Source: Bacteroidia bacterium
GTDB lineage: Bacteria > Bacteroidota > Bacteroidia > AKYH767-A > OLB10
Length of the DNA stretch: 64,000 nt
Direction of reading: 5' to 3'
Assembly: GCA_037045145.1 (NCBI GenBank)
Contig: JBAOIA010000011.1
Coordinates: forward strand, 868,001-932,000
Below the pieces are notes generated by a model. That model made no database searches. It had not been told where the DNA came from and worked only from the letters and a program-made list of their open reading frames with translations. This document shows, one piece after another, positions 45,137 through 54,651 of the stretch. Position 1 is the stretch's first letter; each line of letters starts with the position of its first letter. The position numbers and the translations under genes were made by a program.

Positions 45137-45144
45137 TAGGTTTG
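45137..45144 (+). promoter_or_regulatory. -7 box of the cbb3 oxidase operon
   Basis: TAGGTTTG matches TAnnTTTG exactly and ends 12 bp before the ccoS ATG. There is no TTG at the usual -33 distance, as expected if an activator is needed. Confidence 0.6.
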
Positions 45145-45156
45145 TGACCGTTTTTT

Positions 45157-45351
45157 ATGAGTGTACTTATTATACTTATTGGTGCTAGCCTGGTGGTGGC
45201 AGCAGGCTTCTTGGTTTCTTTTTTTTGGGCCGTTCGCAGCGGGCAGTATGATGATGATTACTCGCCTTCAGTGCGTATTCTTTTTGAAAATGAAACAACT
45301 TTAACATCAGATAAATCAAACACAAATAATACAGATAACTTGAACTTATGA
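45157..45351 (+). CDS. ccoS: cbb3-type oxidase assembly protein CcoS
   Basis: 64 aa. One membrane helix followed by FFWAVRSGQYDDDYSPSVRILFE, the family signature. CcoS is needed for cofactor insertion into cbb3 oxidase. Its stop overlaps the ccoNO start (ATGA). The copper ATPase gene ccoI, which often precedes ccoS, is not in the window. Confidence 0.93.
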   Translation: MSVLIILIGASLVVAAGFLVSFFWAVRSGQYDDDYSPSVRILFENETTLTSDKSNTNNTDNLNL

Positions 45352-47474
45352 CACTAGAAAAGTTTCGCTACGACAACAAGATTGTTGCCATGTTTGCATG
45401 GGCTACTGTAATATGGGGTATTGTGGGCATGCTTGTCGGCCTGTTAGCCGCCTTCCAGCTCCCTTTTCCTGCATTAAATTTTGATGCACATACAACCTTT
45501 GGTCGCATCAGACCACTACATACCAATGCAATCATTTTTGCTTTTGTGGGTAATGGAATGTTTATGGGAATTTATTATTCGCTGCAACGATTGCTCAAAG
45601 CAAGAATGTATAGCGACATATTAAGTCATATCCACTTTTGGGGCTGGCAATTAATCATTGTTGGCGCAGCAATTACACTTCCTTTGGGAATTACTGCCAG
45701 TAAAGAATATGCAGAATTAGAATGGCCACTTGATATTGCCATCACCATAGTTTGGGTAATATTTGGTATCAACATGTTTGGTACGCTTATTCGCAGACGT
45801 GAAAGACATCTTTATGTTGCCATTTGGTTTTATATTGCAACTGTTGTAACTGTTGCTGTGCTACATATTGTAAACTCACTTGCAATTCCGGTTACTTTAT
45901 TTAAAAGCTATTCTCTTTATGCAGGTGTACAGGATGCATTGGTGCAATGGTGGTATGGACATAATGCAGTTGCATTTTTTCTAACAACACCTTATCTGGG
46001 ATTGATGTATTACTTTCTGCCAAAAGCGGCCAACCGCCCTGTCTATTCCTATCGTCTTTCAATCATTCACTTCTGGTCATTAATATTTCTATATATCTGG
46101 GCAGGACCACACCACTTGCTTTATACTGCATTGCCGGATTGGGCACAATCATTAGGTGTTGTGTTTTCAATAATGTTGCTTGCGCCATCATGGGGCGGTA
46201 TGATAAATGGTTTGCTGACCTTGCGTGGTGCATGGGATAGAGTACGTGATAATGTTGAATTGAAGTTTTATGTGGTTGCCGTTACTGCTTATGGGATGGC
46301 AACATTCGAAGGCCCTATGCTTTCGCTAAAATCGGTTAATGCCATCAGTCACTTTACCGATTGGACAATTGCCCACGTACATATTGGCGCACTTGGATGG
46401 AATGGATTTTTAACTTTTGGAATTCTTTACTGGCTCATCCCAAAATTATTTAATACCAACTTATTTTCTAAAAAATTAGCAGGCATACATTTTTGGCTTG
46501 GAACACTTGGCATTGTATTCTATGCAATTCCACTTTACTGGGCAGGCATAACACAACATTTTATGTGGAAAGAATTTACTGAAGATGGTGTGTTGCGTTA
46601 TCCCAATTTCCTTGAAACAGTAGTTCAGGTTGTCCCTATGTATAAATTGCGTGCATTAGGTGGATCGCTTTATTTACTTGGCTCATTGGTGATGGTTTAC
46701 AACCTGATAAAAACTGCAAGGGCAGGCAAAATGATTGCTAATGAAGAGGCAGAAGCACCGGCATTAGAAAAAAATTATGTTGCTCATGACGACCATTGGC
46801 ATCGTTGGATAGAACGCAAACCTGCTCAAATGCTTATTGGAAGTCTTATTGTAATTCTCATAGGAGGAATGGTTGAAATCATACCAACATTTATGGTGAA
46901 GTCAAACGTGCCAACTATAGCAAGCGTTAAACCATACACCCCTCTCGAATTGCAGGGTCGTGATATCTATGTACGAGAAGGTTGTTACACATGCCACTCA
47001 CAAATGGTACGACCGTTCCGTTATGAAACTGAGCGCTATGGTGAATATTCCAAGCCTGGTGAATTTGTATATGATCATCCGTTTCAATGGGGTAGTAAGA
47101 GAACCGGTCCGGATTTGCATCGCGAAGGAGGAAAATATCCAAACTCATGGCACTATAATCACATGCTTGATCCGCAAACAATGTCGCCCGGAAGTATTAT
47201 GCCTTCTTATGCATTTATGATTGATGATGATTTGGACACCAACACTACTGCTGCAAAAATTCGCGCCATGCAGAAATTAGGTGTGCCTTATCCTGACGGA
47301 TATGATGCACAAGCCAACAAAGACCTGATGAAGCAGGCAAACAGTATTGCATCTAATCTTGAAAAAGATGGTATTAAGGTTATGGGTAATAAAGAGATTG
47401 TAGCTTTAATTGCATACTTGCAAAGACTAGGTGTTGATATTAAAGCTGAAAAGAGTACTGCATCTGTAAATTAA
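45348..47474 (+). CDS. ccoNO: cbb3 cytochrome c oxidase, fused subunits I and II
   Basis: 708 aa. Residues 1 to about 470 are CcoN with about 12 membrane helices and the haem/copper His sites (HTNAIIFAFVGNGMFMG, GHNAVAFFLTTPYLG, WAGPHHLLYT, HVHIGALGWNG). Residues about 500-708 are CcoO, anchored by one helix, with the haem c site EGCYTCHSQMVRPFRYETER. The fusion is usual in Bacteroidota. It reduces O2 with high affinity and pumps protons. Confidence 0.96.
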   Translation: MTLEKFRYDNKIVAMFAWATVIWGIVGMLVGLLAAFQLPFPALNFDAHTTFGRIRPLHTNAIIFAFVGNGMFMGIYYSLQRLLKARMYSDILSHIHFWGWQLIIVGAAITLPLGITASKEYAELEWPLDIAITIVWVIFGINMFGTLIRRRERHLYVAIWFYIATVVTVAVLHIVNSLAIPVTLFKSYSLYAGVQDALVQWWYGHNAVAFFLTTPYLGLMYYFLPKAANRPVYSYRLSIIHFWSLIFLYIWAGPHHLLYTALPDWAQSLGVVFSIMLLAPSWGGMINGLLTLRGAWDRVRDNVELKFYVVAVTAYGMATFEGPMLSLKSVNAISHFTDWTIAHVHIGALGWNGFLTFGILYWLIPKLFNTNLFSKKLAGIHFWLGTLGIVFYAIPLYWAGITQHFMWKEFTEDGVLRYPNFLETVVQVVPMYKLRALGGSLYLLGSLVMVYNLIKTARAGKMIANEEAEAPALEKNYVAHDDHWHRWIERKPAQMLIGSLIVILIGGMVEIIPTFMVKSNVPTIASVKPYTPLELQGRDIYVREGCYTCHSQMVRPFRYETERYGEYSKPGEFVYDHPFQWGSKRTGPDLHREGGKYPNSWHYNHMLDPQTMSPGSIMPSYAFMIDDDLDTNTTAAKIRAMQKLGVPYPDGYDAQANKDLMKQANSIASNLEKDGIKVMGNKEIVALIAYLQRLGVDIKAEKSTASVN

Positions 47475-47488
47475 ACGGGAGGGATATT

Positions 47489-47656
47489 ATGTATAAAGAA
47501 GTAATGTCAACAATACAAGATATCAGCATTTATCCTGTAATATCATTTGTCATATTCTTTGTGTTTTTTACCCTTGTTGGAGTATGGGTTTTAAAATCAA
47601 AGAAAGAAGACTTTGAGTCAATAAGTAAATTACCTTTAGAAGAAACAAACGATTAA
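47489..47656 (+). CDS. ccoQ: CcoQ-like small subunit of cbb3 oxidase
   Basis: 55 aa: MYKEVMSTIQDISIYPVISF, then a membrane helix and GVWVLKSKKEDFESISKLPL. A single helix followed by a short charged tail fits CcoQ/FixQ. It lies between ccoNO (14 bp) and ccoP (11 bp), and a purine-rich GGGAGGG precedes the ATG by 4 bp. Confidence 0.85.
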   Translation: MYKEVMSTIQDISIYPVISFVIFFVFFTLVGVWVLKSKKEDFESISKLPLEETND

Positions 47657-47667
47657 AATCTTAAGTA

Positions 47668-48840
47668 ATGAAAAAGATAATTAATTTGATATGTTTGATA
47701 ATGTTAATCTCATTATCTGCACTGGCCGGTGATAATACACAGGCATCAGAAACAGCAAAAGTTACAGCTGCTCAACCTCCGGATTGGGCAATGAATGGCA
47801 ATACCTACCTCATTGCATTTGTAGTAATTGTTTTGCTTGCTACTATTTTTGCATTGTACAAAAGCAGTCTGAAGCTGATTAGAAAAATAACTTCGTTTTG
47901 TTTTGTTATGTTTATATCTGCTTCTGCATTTGCAGCAGATGCTACTGAATCAAAAGAAGCACCAAAGGTAACACCAATACAACCCCCTGATTGGGCATTA
48001 CATCCCAATACTTATCTCATTGCATTTATAGTTCTTATTTTGCTTGCAACAATTGTGGTGTTGTATAAGACAAATATGAAACTCATCAAATTGATTGCGC
48101 CACATGCATTTGATGATATGAGGCAAACTACAGAAGAGGGTGCCGTTTCAGGTGTAAAAAATCGTGAAACATTTATGCGTAAAGTATATTTACGCCTAGT
48201 GGATAGCGTTCCTATTACCAAAGAACAGGATATTCTTTTAGATCATGACTATGACGGTATTCAGGAACTTGACAACAACCTGCCTCCGTGGTGGAAATGG
48301 GGATTTTATATTACAATTATTGCTGCTGTGATTTATATGCTGGCTTATCATGTTACAGGAACAGGAAAATTACAGGCCGAAGAATATGCTGATGAACTTG
48401 CTGTTGCAGCAAAACAAAAAGAAGAACGCATGAAAAATTCAGCAGAAAATATTACAGAAGAGAATGTGACAGCTTTGGTTGACGCAGCAGAAATAGCAAA
48501 AGGGAAAGATATTTATGATAAAAATTGTTCTGCTTGTCACATGGCTGATGGTGGTGGAATGGTTGGACCAAACCTTACCGACAATTACTGGCTGCATGGT
48601 GGCGGTGTAAAAAATATTTTTAAAACAATTACTTATGGTGTTCCTGCTAAAGGAATGATTAGTTGGCAGGCACAGCTTTCACCAAAACAAATTCAGGAAG
48701 TAACTTCATTTATTCTGACACTTCATGGAACAAAACCTGCTGCGCCTAAAGAGGCACAAGGTGATGAGTGGAAAGATGATGCTACTGCAGCTGCAAAAGA
48801 TACCACTGCCGTAGCAACAGCAGAAGCAACAGTTAGGTAA
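47668..48840 (+). CDS. ccoP: cbb3 oxidase subunit III with duplicated N-terminal module
   Basis: 390 aa. Residues 1-69 and 70-138 are two copies of the same module (signal-like helix, short Ala/Glu linker, QPPDW..., membrane helix NTYLIAF...LYK), 69 aa apart. Then come a cytosolic-type linker, another helix (about 210-230) and one cytochrome c domain with CSACH (about 287-291). Only one haem c motif is present, whereas classical CcoP has two. CcoP passes electrons to CcoO. Confidence 0.93.
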   Translation: MKKIINLICLIMLISLSALAGDNTQASETAKVTAAQPPDWAMNGNTYLIAFVVIVLLATIFALYKSSLKLIRKITSFCFVMFISASAFAADATESKEAPKVTPIQPPDWALHPNTYLIAFIVLILLATIVVLYKTNMKLIKLIAPHAFDDMRQTTEEGAVSGVKNRETFMRKVYLRLVDSVPITKEQDILLDHDYDGIQELDNNLPPWWKWGFYITIIAAVIYMLAYHVTGTGKLQAEEYADELAVAAKQKEERMKNSAENITEENVTALVDAAEIAKGKDIYDKNCSACHMADGGGMVGPNLTDNYWLHGGGVKNIFKTITYGVPAKGMISWQAQLSPKQIQEVTSFILTLHGTKPAAPKEAQGDEWKDDATAAAKDTTAVATAEATVR

Positions 48841-48855
48841 TTTAATCTCTTTTTT

Positions 48856-50259
48856 ATGGTGGAGAATAAAATGGAGCATATTGATGAATCGTTCAGAGAT
48901 AGTATTGCAACTGTTACTGAAGATGGTAAACGTGCATGGATATATCCAAAGAAACCCAAAGGCAGATATTACAATGCCCGAACTTGGGTAAGCGTGGTGT
49001 TTCTGATAATATTCTTTGCCTTGCCATTAATTAAGATTAACGGACATCCTTTTTTTCTGCTCAATGTTGTAGAACTAAAGTTTGTATTGTTTGGTATTGC
49101 ATTTTTTCCGCAAGACTTTTATCTGTTTGTATTGGCCATGCTCACTTTTGTAGTTTTTATTGCATTGTTTACAGCGCTATTCGGAAGACTTTGGTGTGGC
49201 TGGACATGTCCGCAAACCGTTTTCATGGAAATGGTGTTTCGCAAAATCGAATACTTGATTGAAGGTGATTTTATGAAACAAAAAGCCCTCAATAAACGCG
49301 CATGGGATGCTGAAAAGATTAGAATCAAAACCACAAAGCATATTGTGTTTTTTTTCATAGCTTTTCTAATTTCCAATACTTTTCTGATGTATATAATAGG
49401 ATTTGATGAATGGGAAAAGATTATTACCGATAATCCGGCAGATCATATAGGCGGGTTATTTGCTACTGTAATTTTTGCAGGAGTATTTTATGGTGTTTAT
49501 GCACGTTTTCGCGAACAGGTTTGTATAGTGGTTTGTCCTTATGGCCGCTTACAGGGTGTCATGCTCGACCCTAATACTGTGGTTATTGCATATGACTATA
49601 AAAGAGGTGAACCAAGAGGAAAACTTAGTAAAGACAACAATGAACATGGCGATTGTATAGACTGCAATCAATGTGTTCAGGTTTGTCCTACAGGTATTGA
49701 TATTCGAAATGGAACACAACTTGAATGTGTAAATTGCACAGCTTGTATGGATGCCTGTGATGACATTATGGATAAAATCCAGAAGCCACGTGGACTCATC
49801 AGATATACAAGTGAGAATGCCATTAAGAATAATGCTAAATTTAAAATTAATTCGCGCATTATTGGATATTGCATAGTCTTAACGATATTGTTTTCTACGT
49901 TCGTAGTTTTATTAGCAAGACGTAGTAATATTGAAACCACTATTTTGCGATCGTCCGGACTGTTATACCAGAAGCCTGATGAAGCACATATCAGCAACCT
50001 GTATAACATTGCTCTAGTAAACAAAACTTTTGGTGATATGCCAATTGAATTAAAAATTGTTGAACCAAAAGGGCAAATTAAGTGGGTAGGTAATGGCATT
50101 ACGCATCTTAAAGAACAATCAGTAGCACAGAGTACTTTTTTTCTGATACTACCCAAAACGGAAATTAAAAAAACAAAAACAAAAGTGGTTTTTGAAATCT
50201 GGTCAGAAGGAGAAAAAATAGATCGTTATGAAACTTCTTTCTTAGGGCCCAATAATTAA
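48856..50259 (+). CDS. ccoG: cbb3 oxidase accessory ferredoxin protein CcoG
   Basis: 467 aa. About five membrane helices, the CGWTCPQTVFMEMVFRKIEY motif, two 4Fe-4S sites in DCIDCNQCVQVCPTGIDIRN and ECVNCTACMDACDDIMDKI, and a C-terminal Ig-like FixG domain. CcoG acts in copper reduction/delivery for the oxidase. 15 bp after ccoP. Confidence 0.95.
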   Translation: MVENKMEHIDESFRDSIATVTEDGKRAWIYPKKPKGRYYNARTWVSVVFLIIFFALPLIKINGHPFFLLNVVELKFVLFGIAFFPQDFYLFVLAMLTFVVFIALFTALFGRLWCGWTCPQTVFMEMVFRKIEYLIEGDFMKQKALNKRAWDAEKIRIKTTKHIVFFFIAFLISNTFLMYIIGFDEWEKIITDNPADHIGGLFATVIFAGVFYGVYARFREQVCIVVCPYGRLQGVMLDPNTVVIAYDYKRGEPRGKLSKDNNEHGDCIDCNQCVQVCPTGIDIRNGTQLECVNCTACMDACDDIMDKIQKPRGLIRYTSENAIKNNAKFKINSRIIGYCIVLTILFSTFVVLLARRSNIETTILRSSGLLYQKPDEAHISNLYNIALVNKTFGDMPIELKIVEPKGQIKWVGNGITHLKEQSVAQSTFFLILPKTEIKKTKTKVVFEIWSEGEKIDRYETSFLGPNN

Positions 50260-50265
50260 TTAGAA

Positions 50266-50703
50266 ATGAAATTCAACTGGGGACATGGTATAGCATTGGT
50301 ATTGATAATATTTGCTGCTTCAATATTAGTCTTTGTTTTTGTGGCATCCAAACAGAAGAACGAATTGGTGACAGAAAAATACTATGAGAAAGCAGTAGCT
50401 TATCAGCAAAGAATTGATGCAGAAAAAAATGCATTAAACCAAAACGCTGATGTTAAATACAATATTAGTTCAGGGCAGCTAATGCTGACGTTAGGCAAAA
50501 GTATGTCAAACGCAAATGGCACTTTTCAATTTTATAAACCGGATAATGCAGGTAAAGATTTTAATACCTTATTTCAAGTTAATGATACCGGATTTTATAG
50601 CGCTACAATTCCGCAATTAACTCATGGACAATGGAAGGTTAATGTAAGTTGGAATATTGACAGTTTAGAATATTTTTACGAGAAAAAAATTTTTATTCCA
50701 TAA
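50266..50703 (+). CDS. ccoH: FixH/CcoH family protein
   Basis: 145 aa. One N-terminal membrane helix (MKFNWGHGIALVLIIFAASI) and the conserved KNELVTEKYYEKAVAYQQRI, then a beta domain. It helps assemble cbb3 oxidase. It starts 6 bp after ccoG, and its stop overlaps the next start codon by one base. Confidence 0.93.
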   Translation: MKFNWGHGIALVLIIFAASILVFVFVASKQKNELVTEKYYEKAVAYQQRIDAEKNALNQNADVKYNISSGQLMLTLGKSMSNANGTFQFYKPDNAGKDFNTLFQVNDTGFYSATIPQLTHGQWKVNVSWNIDSLEYFYEKKIFIP

Positions 50704-51431
50704 TGAACGAATACGCATTCTATTATGCAGCTTTGCTACTGGGTTTCCTTGGTAGCTTTCACTGTGTAGGAATGTGCGGTCCTATTGCACTCATGCTTCC
50801 GGCAAATAAATTAGATAACCGCAGCGCGGCATTTTTTAGCAGACTGGCTTACAACATTGGTAGAATGATAACCTATATGTTCATTGGAATGTTATTTGGA
50901 TTGCTGGGTGCCGCTTTTGTTCTGAATGGATTTCAGAAACAATTGAGTATTATTTCCGGAGTAATTTTGTTGTTAGTTGCAATATTTACTTTAATTCCTT
51001 CCACCAGAAAAAAAGTACTAGGTGTTTCATCAAAAATAAATATTCCGTTCAGAGGTATTTTAAAAAAACTATTTTCCGGAAAAACAACCTTGCATCATTT
51101 TGGTATAGGTGTCATTAATGGGTTTCTTCCATGTGGATTTGTGTATGTGGCAACAGCGGGAGCTATTAATTCAGGCAGTATTCTAAATAGTGTTCTGTAT
51201 ATGGCCTTTTTCGGATTAGGTACTTTTCCTGTTATGTTACTTGTTTCCTATGCAGCATCGTGGTGTAATTTTCCGTTTTCAAATTATGTAACAAAAGCAA
51301 CGCCTTGGATATCTGCTGCATTAGCGATATTTCTTATTTACAGAGGGGCTTTTATGAATATTAACTCCGATTGTCATAAACATTCACATCCGCCTGTAAT
51401 GATTGAATGTAGTAAGCCAGAGGCTCTTTAA
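50703..51431 (+). CDS. sulfite exporter TauE/SafE-like membrane protein
   Basis: 242 aa with about six helices. FHCVGMCGPIALMLPAN at the N-terminus and NGFLPCGFVYVATAGAIN in the middle match the UreH-like/SafE family often found at the end of cco operons. The paired Cys-bearing motifs in membrane segments suggest metal handling, perhaps copper, but that is inference. C-terminal His-rich tail HKHSHPP. Confidence 0.85.
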   Translation: MNEYAFYYAALLLGFLGSFHCVGMCGPIALMLPANKLDNRSAAFFSRLAYNIGRMITYMFIGMLFGLLGAAFVLNGFQKQLSIISGVILLLVAIFTLIPSTRKKVLGVSSKINIPFRGILKKLFSGKTTLHHFGIGVINGFLPCGFVYVATAGAINSGSILNSVLYMAFFGLGTFPVMLLVSYAASWCNFPFSNYVTKATPWISAALAIFLIYRGAFMNINSDCHKHSHPPVMIECSKPEAL

Positions 51432-51462
51432 AATTTGTTTTAAAGGATTTCGATTACCGCTG

Positions 51463-51492
51463 TTTGGTGGCTGAATGATATTTGTATATTCG
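51463..51492 (+). promoter_or_regulatory. promoter of the ABC transporter gene
   Basis: TTTG (51463-51466), an 18-bp spacer, and TATATTCG (51485-51492, one mismatch). The ATG is 28 bp further on. Confidence 0.6.
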
Positions 51493-51520
51493 CAACGCTA
51501 CATTAAATCGGAAAAGGTAA

Positions 51521-54500
51521 ATGAGTCATAAATTATTGGACGCCTTGATGCACCTTTTTGCCATTCTGGCAAATGCCGAAAAATTTTCTCTCGAAGGTAG
51601 AAGCATAGTTGAATCTTTTTTACGTCAGCAAATCAGCCGAGCTTATGTTTTGAAATACCTTGATTTGTTTGATGAGTATCTTGAAAGTATTAGAGGTAAG
51701 GCAACAGAAGGAAAATCAAAAAAGCGACTTTCTGTAAACTCCGTAAAAGTACTGCGTATCTGTACAGACATCAATGCAGAACTTGATACCCGGCAAAAGC
51801 ATATTGTCTTAATGCGACTGATAGAATTCGTTTATACCTCTGAAAAAGTTATTGACAGTCAGGAGCGCGAATTTCTTTATACAGTTGCAGAGGTTTTTCA
51901 TATTTCAACTGATGATGTACAGTTGTGTATTGAATTGGCTTGTAATAGTACAGAAGATAAATATTCTGATACCCCTAAATATTTGGTGTTGACTTCGCAA
52001 GATGATAGCAACGGTTTGACTACAAAGATCCAGAATATTTCAGGACTAAGTGGTGTTTTCCGTTTCTTATATCTTAGAAAAGCAGGATTGCTTTTTATAC
52101 GATTTCATGGTTCTGAATCTTTTACATTGAATGGATTGCCACTCAATGACGATTTGTGTTATGTTTTTTCCGCAGGGTCAGTTATAAGAGGCTCAAAAGT
52201 AAACACGATATATTACACTGACATTATTAGATTGTTTTCGAATTTTAAGCAGCAAAGTTTATTGCATTTTGATGTGCAACATGTGTATTACGAGTTTTCA
52301 AATGGTAAACGTGGCCTGAATGATGTTACCTTTAGTGCAACATCAGGAAATCTTGTTGGTATTATGGGTGGTAGTGGTGCCGGAAAATCCACATTACTTA
52401 ATATTTTAAATGGAAACAATAAGCCTACACAAGGTAAAGTTACGATTAATGGAATAGATCTGCATAGGGAGTCGCATCTGCTTGAAGGTATGATAGGATA
52501 TGTGCCGCAAGACGATTTGCTGATAGAAGATTTGTCAGTCTATCAAAACTTGTTTTATAATGCAAAACTTTGTTTTGGTAATTTGTCTGATGGAGAAATT
52601 GATGAACGTGTAAAAATTCTATTACAAAATGTAGGCTTAATTGAAGCAAGTCATCTGCGTGTTGGAAACGCACTCAGTACATCTATCAGTGGAGGACAAC
52701 GTAAACGACTCAACATTGCTTTGGAATTAATCAGGGCACCGGAAGTGCTTTTTGTAGATGAGCCAACTTCCGGATTGTCTTCTCTCGACTCGGAGAACGT
52801 TATGGATATGCTCAAACAGCTTGCCAATCAGGGTAAACTTGTTTTTGTTGTAATACATCAGCCATCGAGCGATATATTTAAAATGTTTGATAAACTTTTT
52901 GTACTCGATATTGGTGGCTATCCTGTATATTTTGGTAATCCCGTTGATTCAATATTATATTTTAAGCAACGTGCTTCTTTTGCTGATGCCGATTATAGTG
53001 AATGCGGCACCTGTGGCAATATAAACCCTGAACAGGTTTTTTCTATTCTTGAATCGAAAGTGATGGATGAGTTTGGATATCCAACACAGCAACGAAAGCT
53101 AACTCCCGCAGATTGGTATCAGTTGTTTAAGGAACATAACAACAGTTATAGTAAAGCAAATCAGAGAGAACCTATTCAGCGTAGTACAAATCAGAAACCC
53201 GGCTGGATACAACAGTTAAAAGTGTATATCACGCGTGATATTCTTGCCAAGCTTAAAAACAAACAGTATATGCTCATTACATTTCTTGAAGCACCTGTGC
53301 TGGCAGTTATTCTTGCTTGGTTTCTCAGATATTTTCATCCGGGAGGTAGTTATATTTTTAGTGAGAATAAAAATCTTGTCGCGTATCTTTTTATGGCAGT
53401 TATTGTTGCCATTTTTATGGGACTCACTGTAAGTGCTGAAGAAATAATCCGCGATAGAAAGATGCTTAAACGCGAACAGTTTCTCAACCTCAGCAGAGGC
53501 AGTTACCTATCATCAAAAATTCTGGTGCAGTTTTTAATATCGGCCATACAGACATTTTCGTTTGTTATTATTGGAAATTTTATTTTCGGAATTCAAAGCA
53601 TGAATTTAGATTATTGGCTGATGCTTTTCTCTGTTTCCTGTTTTGCTAATATGCTTGGACTAAATGTTTCATCCATGTTCGACAGTGCCGTAACTATTTA
53701 TATTCTTATTCCTTTTCTGATAATACCACAAATAATTTTAAGTGGTGTGATGGTAAAATTTGAAGATTTGAATCCGCATCTTACCTCACAAAGGCACGTG
53801 CCATTGATTGGAGAGATGATGGTTTCGCGCTGGGCATTTGAAGCACTTGCAGTGAATCAGTTTGGCGACAACCCTTATCAAAAGAATTTCTTTAATGTGG
53901 ACAGGCAAATGAGTGAAGCTACATATAAGAAAGATTTCTGGCTGCAGAAATTGAATGATATTGCTGTTGGCGTTTCTAAAAATAAATCTAAAAACCCGAA
54001 AGAAGATGTTGAACTTATTACAAATGAATTGCACAAAGAGGCTTTAATTAATAAAAATTTCAAACATGCACTTGACGTGGAAAAGTTTGATGCCTCAAAG
54101 ATTGCAGTTGAAATGAAATATCTGGCTGATACACTTCGTAATTACTACATCGAAATGTATAATAGTGCATCTGCTGCAAAGGATAGTTTTGTAAATAAAG
54201 AATTGAGGCATTCAACAGTAGCGGTATTAAATAAGCAAAAAGAGAAATACACCAACAATGCCTTGAATGACCTTGTCTTAAACAAGAATGATTTTACTTT
54301 TCTTGTGCAAGATGAAAATAGTATTGTGCAAAGATTTCAGCCTGTTTATATGCAGCCAAGTCCATCAGCGATTTTCAGAGCGCCTTTGTATGTTTATGAG
54401 AAAAATTTCTTTGGAATGAAAACGCAGACATGGTATGTGAACCTTTTTGTGATTTGGCTAATGAGCTTTATGATGATGGTTGCACTTTATTATAACATTT

Positions 54501-54541
54501 TCAGAAAGTTTATTGCTTGGATAGGGCAGAGTAGAAAGTGA
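51521..54541 (+). CDS. ABCG-like ABC transporter with TerB-like and FHA-like N-terminal domains
   Basis: 1006 aa. Residues 1 to about 135 resemble TerB helices (LMHLFAILANAEKFSLEGRS and FVYTSEKVIDSQEREFLYTV). About 150-240 is FHA-like (SFTLNGLPLNDDLCYVFSAGS, then IYYTDI). The ATPase spans about 260-480: Walker A GGSGAGKSTLLN, signature SISGGQRKRLNIALELI, Walker B VLFVDEPTSGLSS. The C-terminal ABC-2-type membrane part has about six helices, with a long soluble insert near 765-935. It resembles half-size ABCG pumps with added sensing domains. Substrate unknown. Confidence 0.88.
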   Translation: MSHKLLDALMHLFAILANAEKFSLEGRSIVESFLRQQISRAYVLKYLDLFDEYLESIRGKATEGKSKKRLSVNSVKVLRICTDINAELDTRQKHIVLMRLIEFVYTSEKVIDSQEREFLYTVAEVFHISTDDVQLCIELACNSTEDKYSDTPKYLVLTSQDDSNGLTTKIQNISGLSGVFRFLYLRKAGLLFIRFHGSESFTLNGLPLNDDLCYVFSAGSVIRGSKVNTIYYTDIIRLFSNFKQQSLLHFDVQHVYYEFSNGKRGLNDVTFSATSGNLVGIMGGSGAGKSTLLNILNGNNKPTQGKVTINGIDLHRESHLLEGMIGYVPQDDLLIEDLSVYQNLFYNAKLCFGNLSDGEIDERVKILLQNVGLIEASHLRVGNALSTSISGGQRKRLNIALELIRAPEVLFVDEPTSGLSSLDSENVMDMLKQLANQGKLVFVVIHQPSSDIFKMFDKLFVLDIGGYPVYFGNPVDSILYFKQRASFADADYSECGTCGNINPEQVFSILESKVMDEFGYPTQQRKLTPADWYQLFKEHNNSYSKANQREPIQRSTNQKPGWIQQLKVYITRDILAKLKNKQYMLITFLEAPVLAVILAWFLRYFHPGGSYIFSENKNLVAYLFMAVIVAIFMGLTVSAEEIIRDRKMLKREQFLNLSRGSYLSSKILVQFLISAIQTFSFVIIGNFIFGIQSMNLDYWLMLFSVSCFANMLGLNVSSMFDSAVTIYILIPFLIIPQIILSGVMVKFEDLNPHLTSQRHVPLIGEMMVSRWAFEALAVNQFGDNPYQKNFFNVDRQMSEATYKKDFWLQKLNDIAVGVSKNKSKNPKEDVELITNELHKEALINKNFKHALDVEKFDASKIAVEMKYLADTLRNYYIEMYNSASAAKDSFVNKELRHSTVAVLNKQKEKYTNNALNDLVLNKNDFTFLVQDENSIVQRFQPVYMQPSPSAIFRAPLYVYEKNFFGMKTQTWYVNLFVIWLMSFMMMVALYYNIFRKFIAWIGQSRK

Positions 54542-54572
54542 TAACAAGCATTTTAAAATTCTTCAATAAAAA

Positions 54573-54615
54573 ACTGCTATTAAATCATTTTTTATTTGAA
54601 TGATTTAATAGCAGT
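54573..54615. terminator. bidirectional terminator between convergent genes
   Basis: The perfect 17-bp inverted repeat 54573-54589 pairs with 54599-54615 (core CTGCTATTAAATCATT) with a 9-nt loop. A-rich and T-rich flanks lie on either side. It lies between the ABC transporter (+) and nrdJ (-). Confidence 0.8.
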
Positions 54616-54651
54616 GAAGTTTTATTTTGCTATTTTATTAAAAAAGAACTG

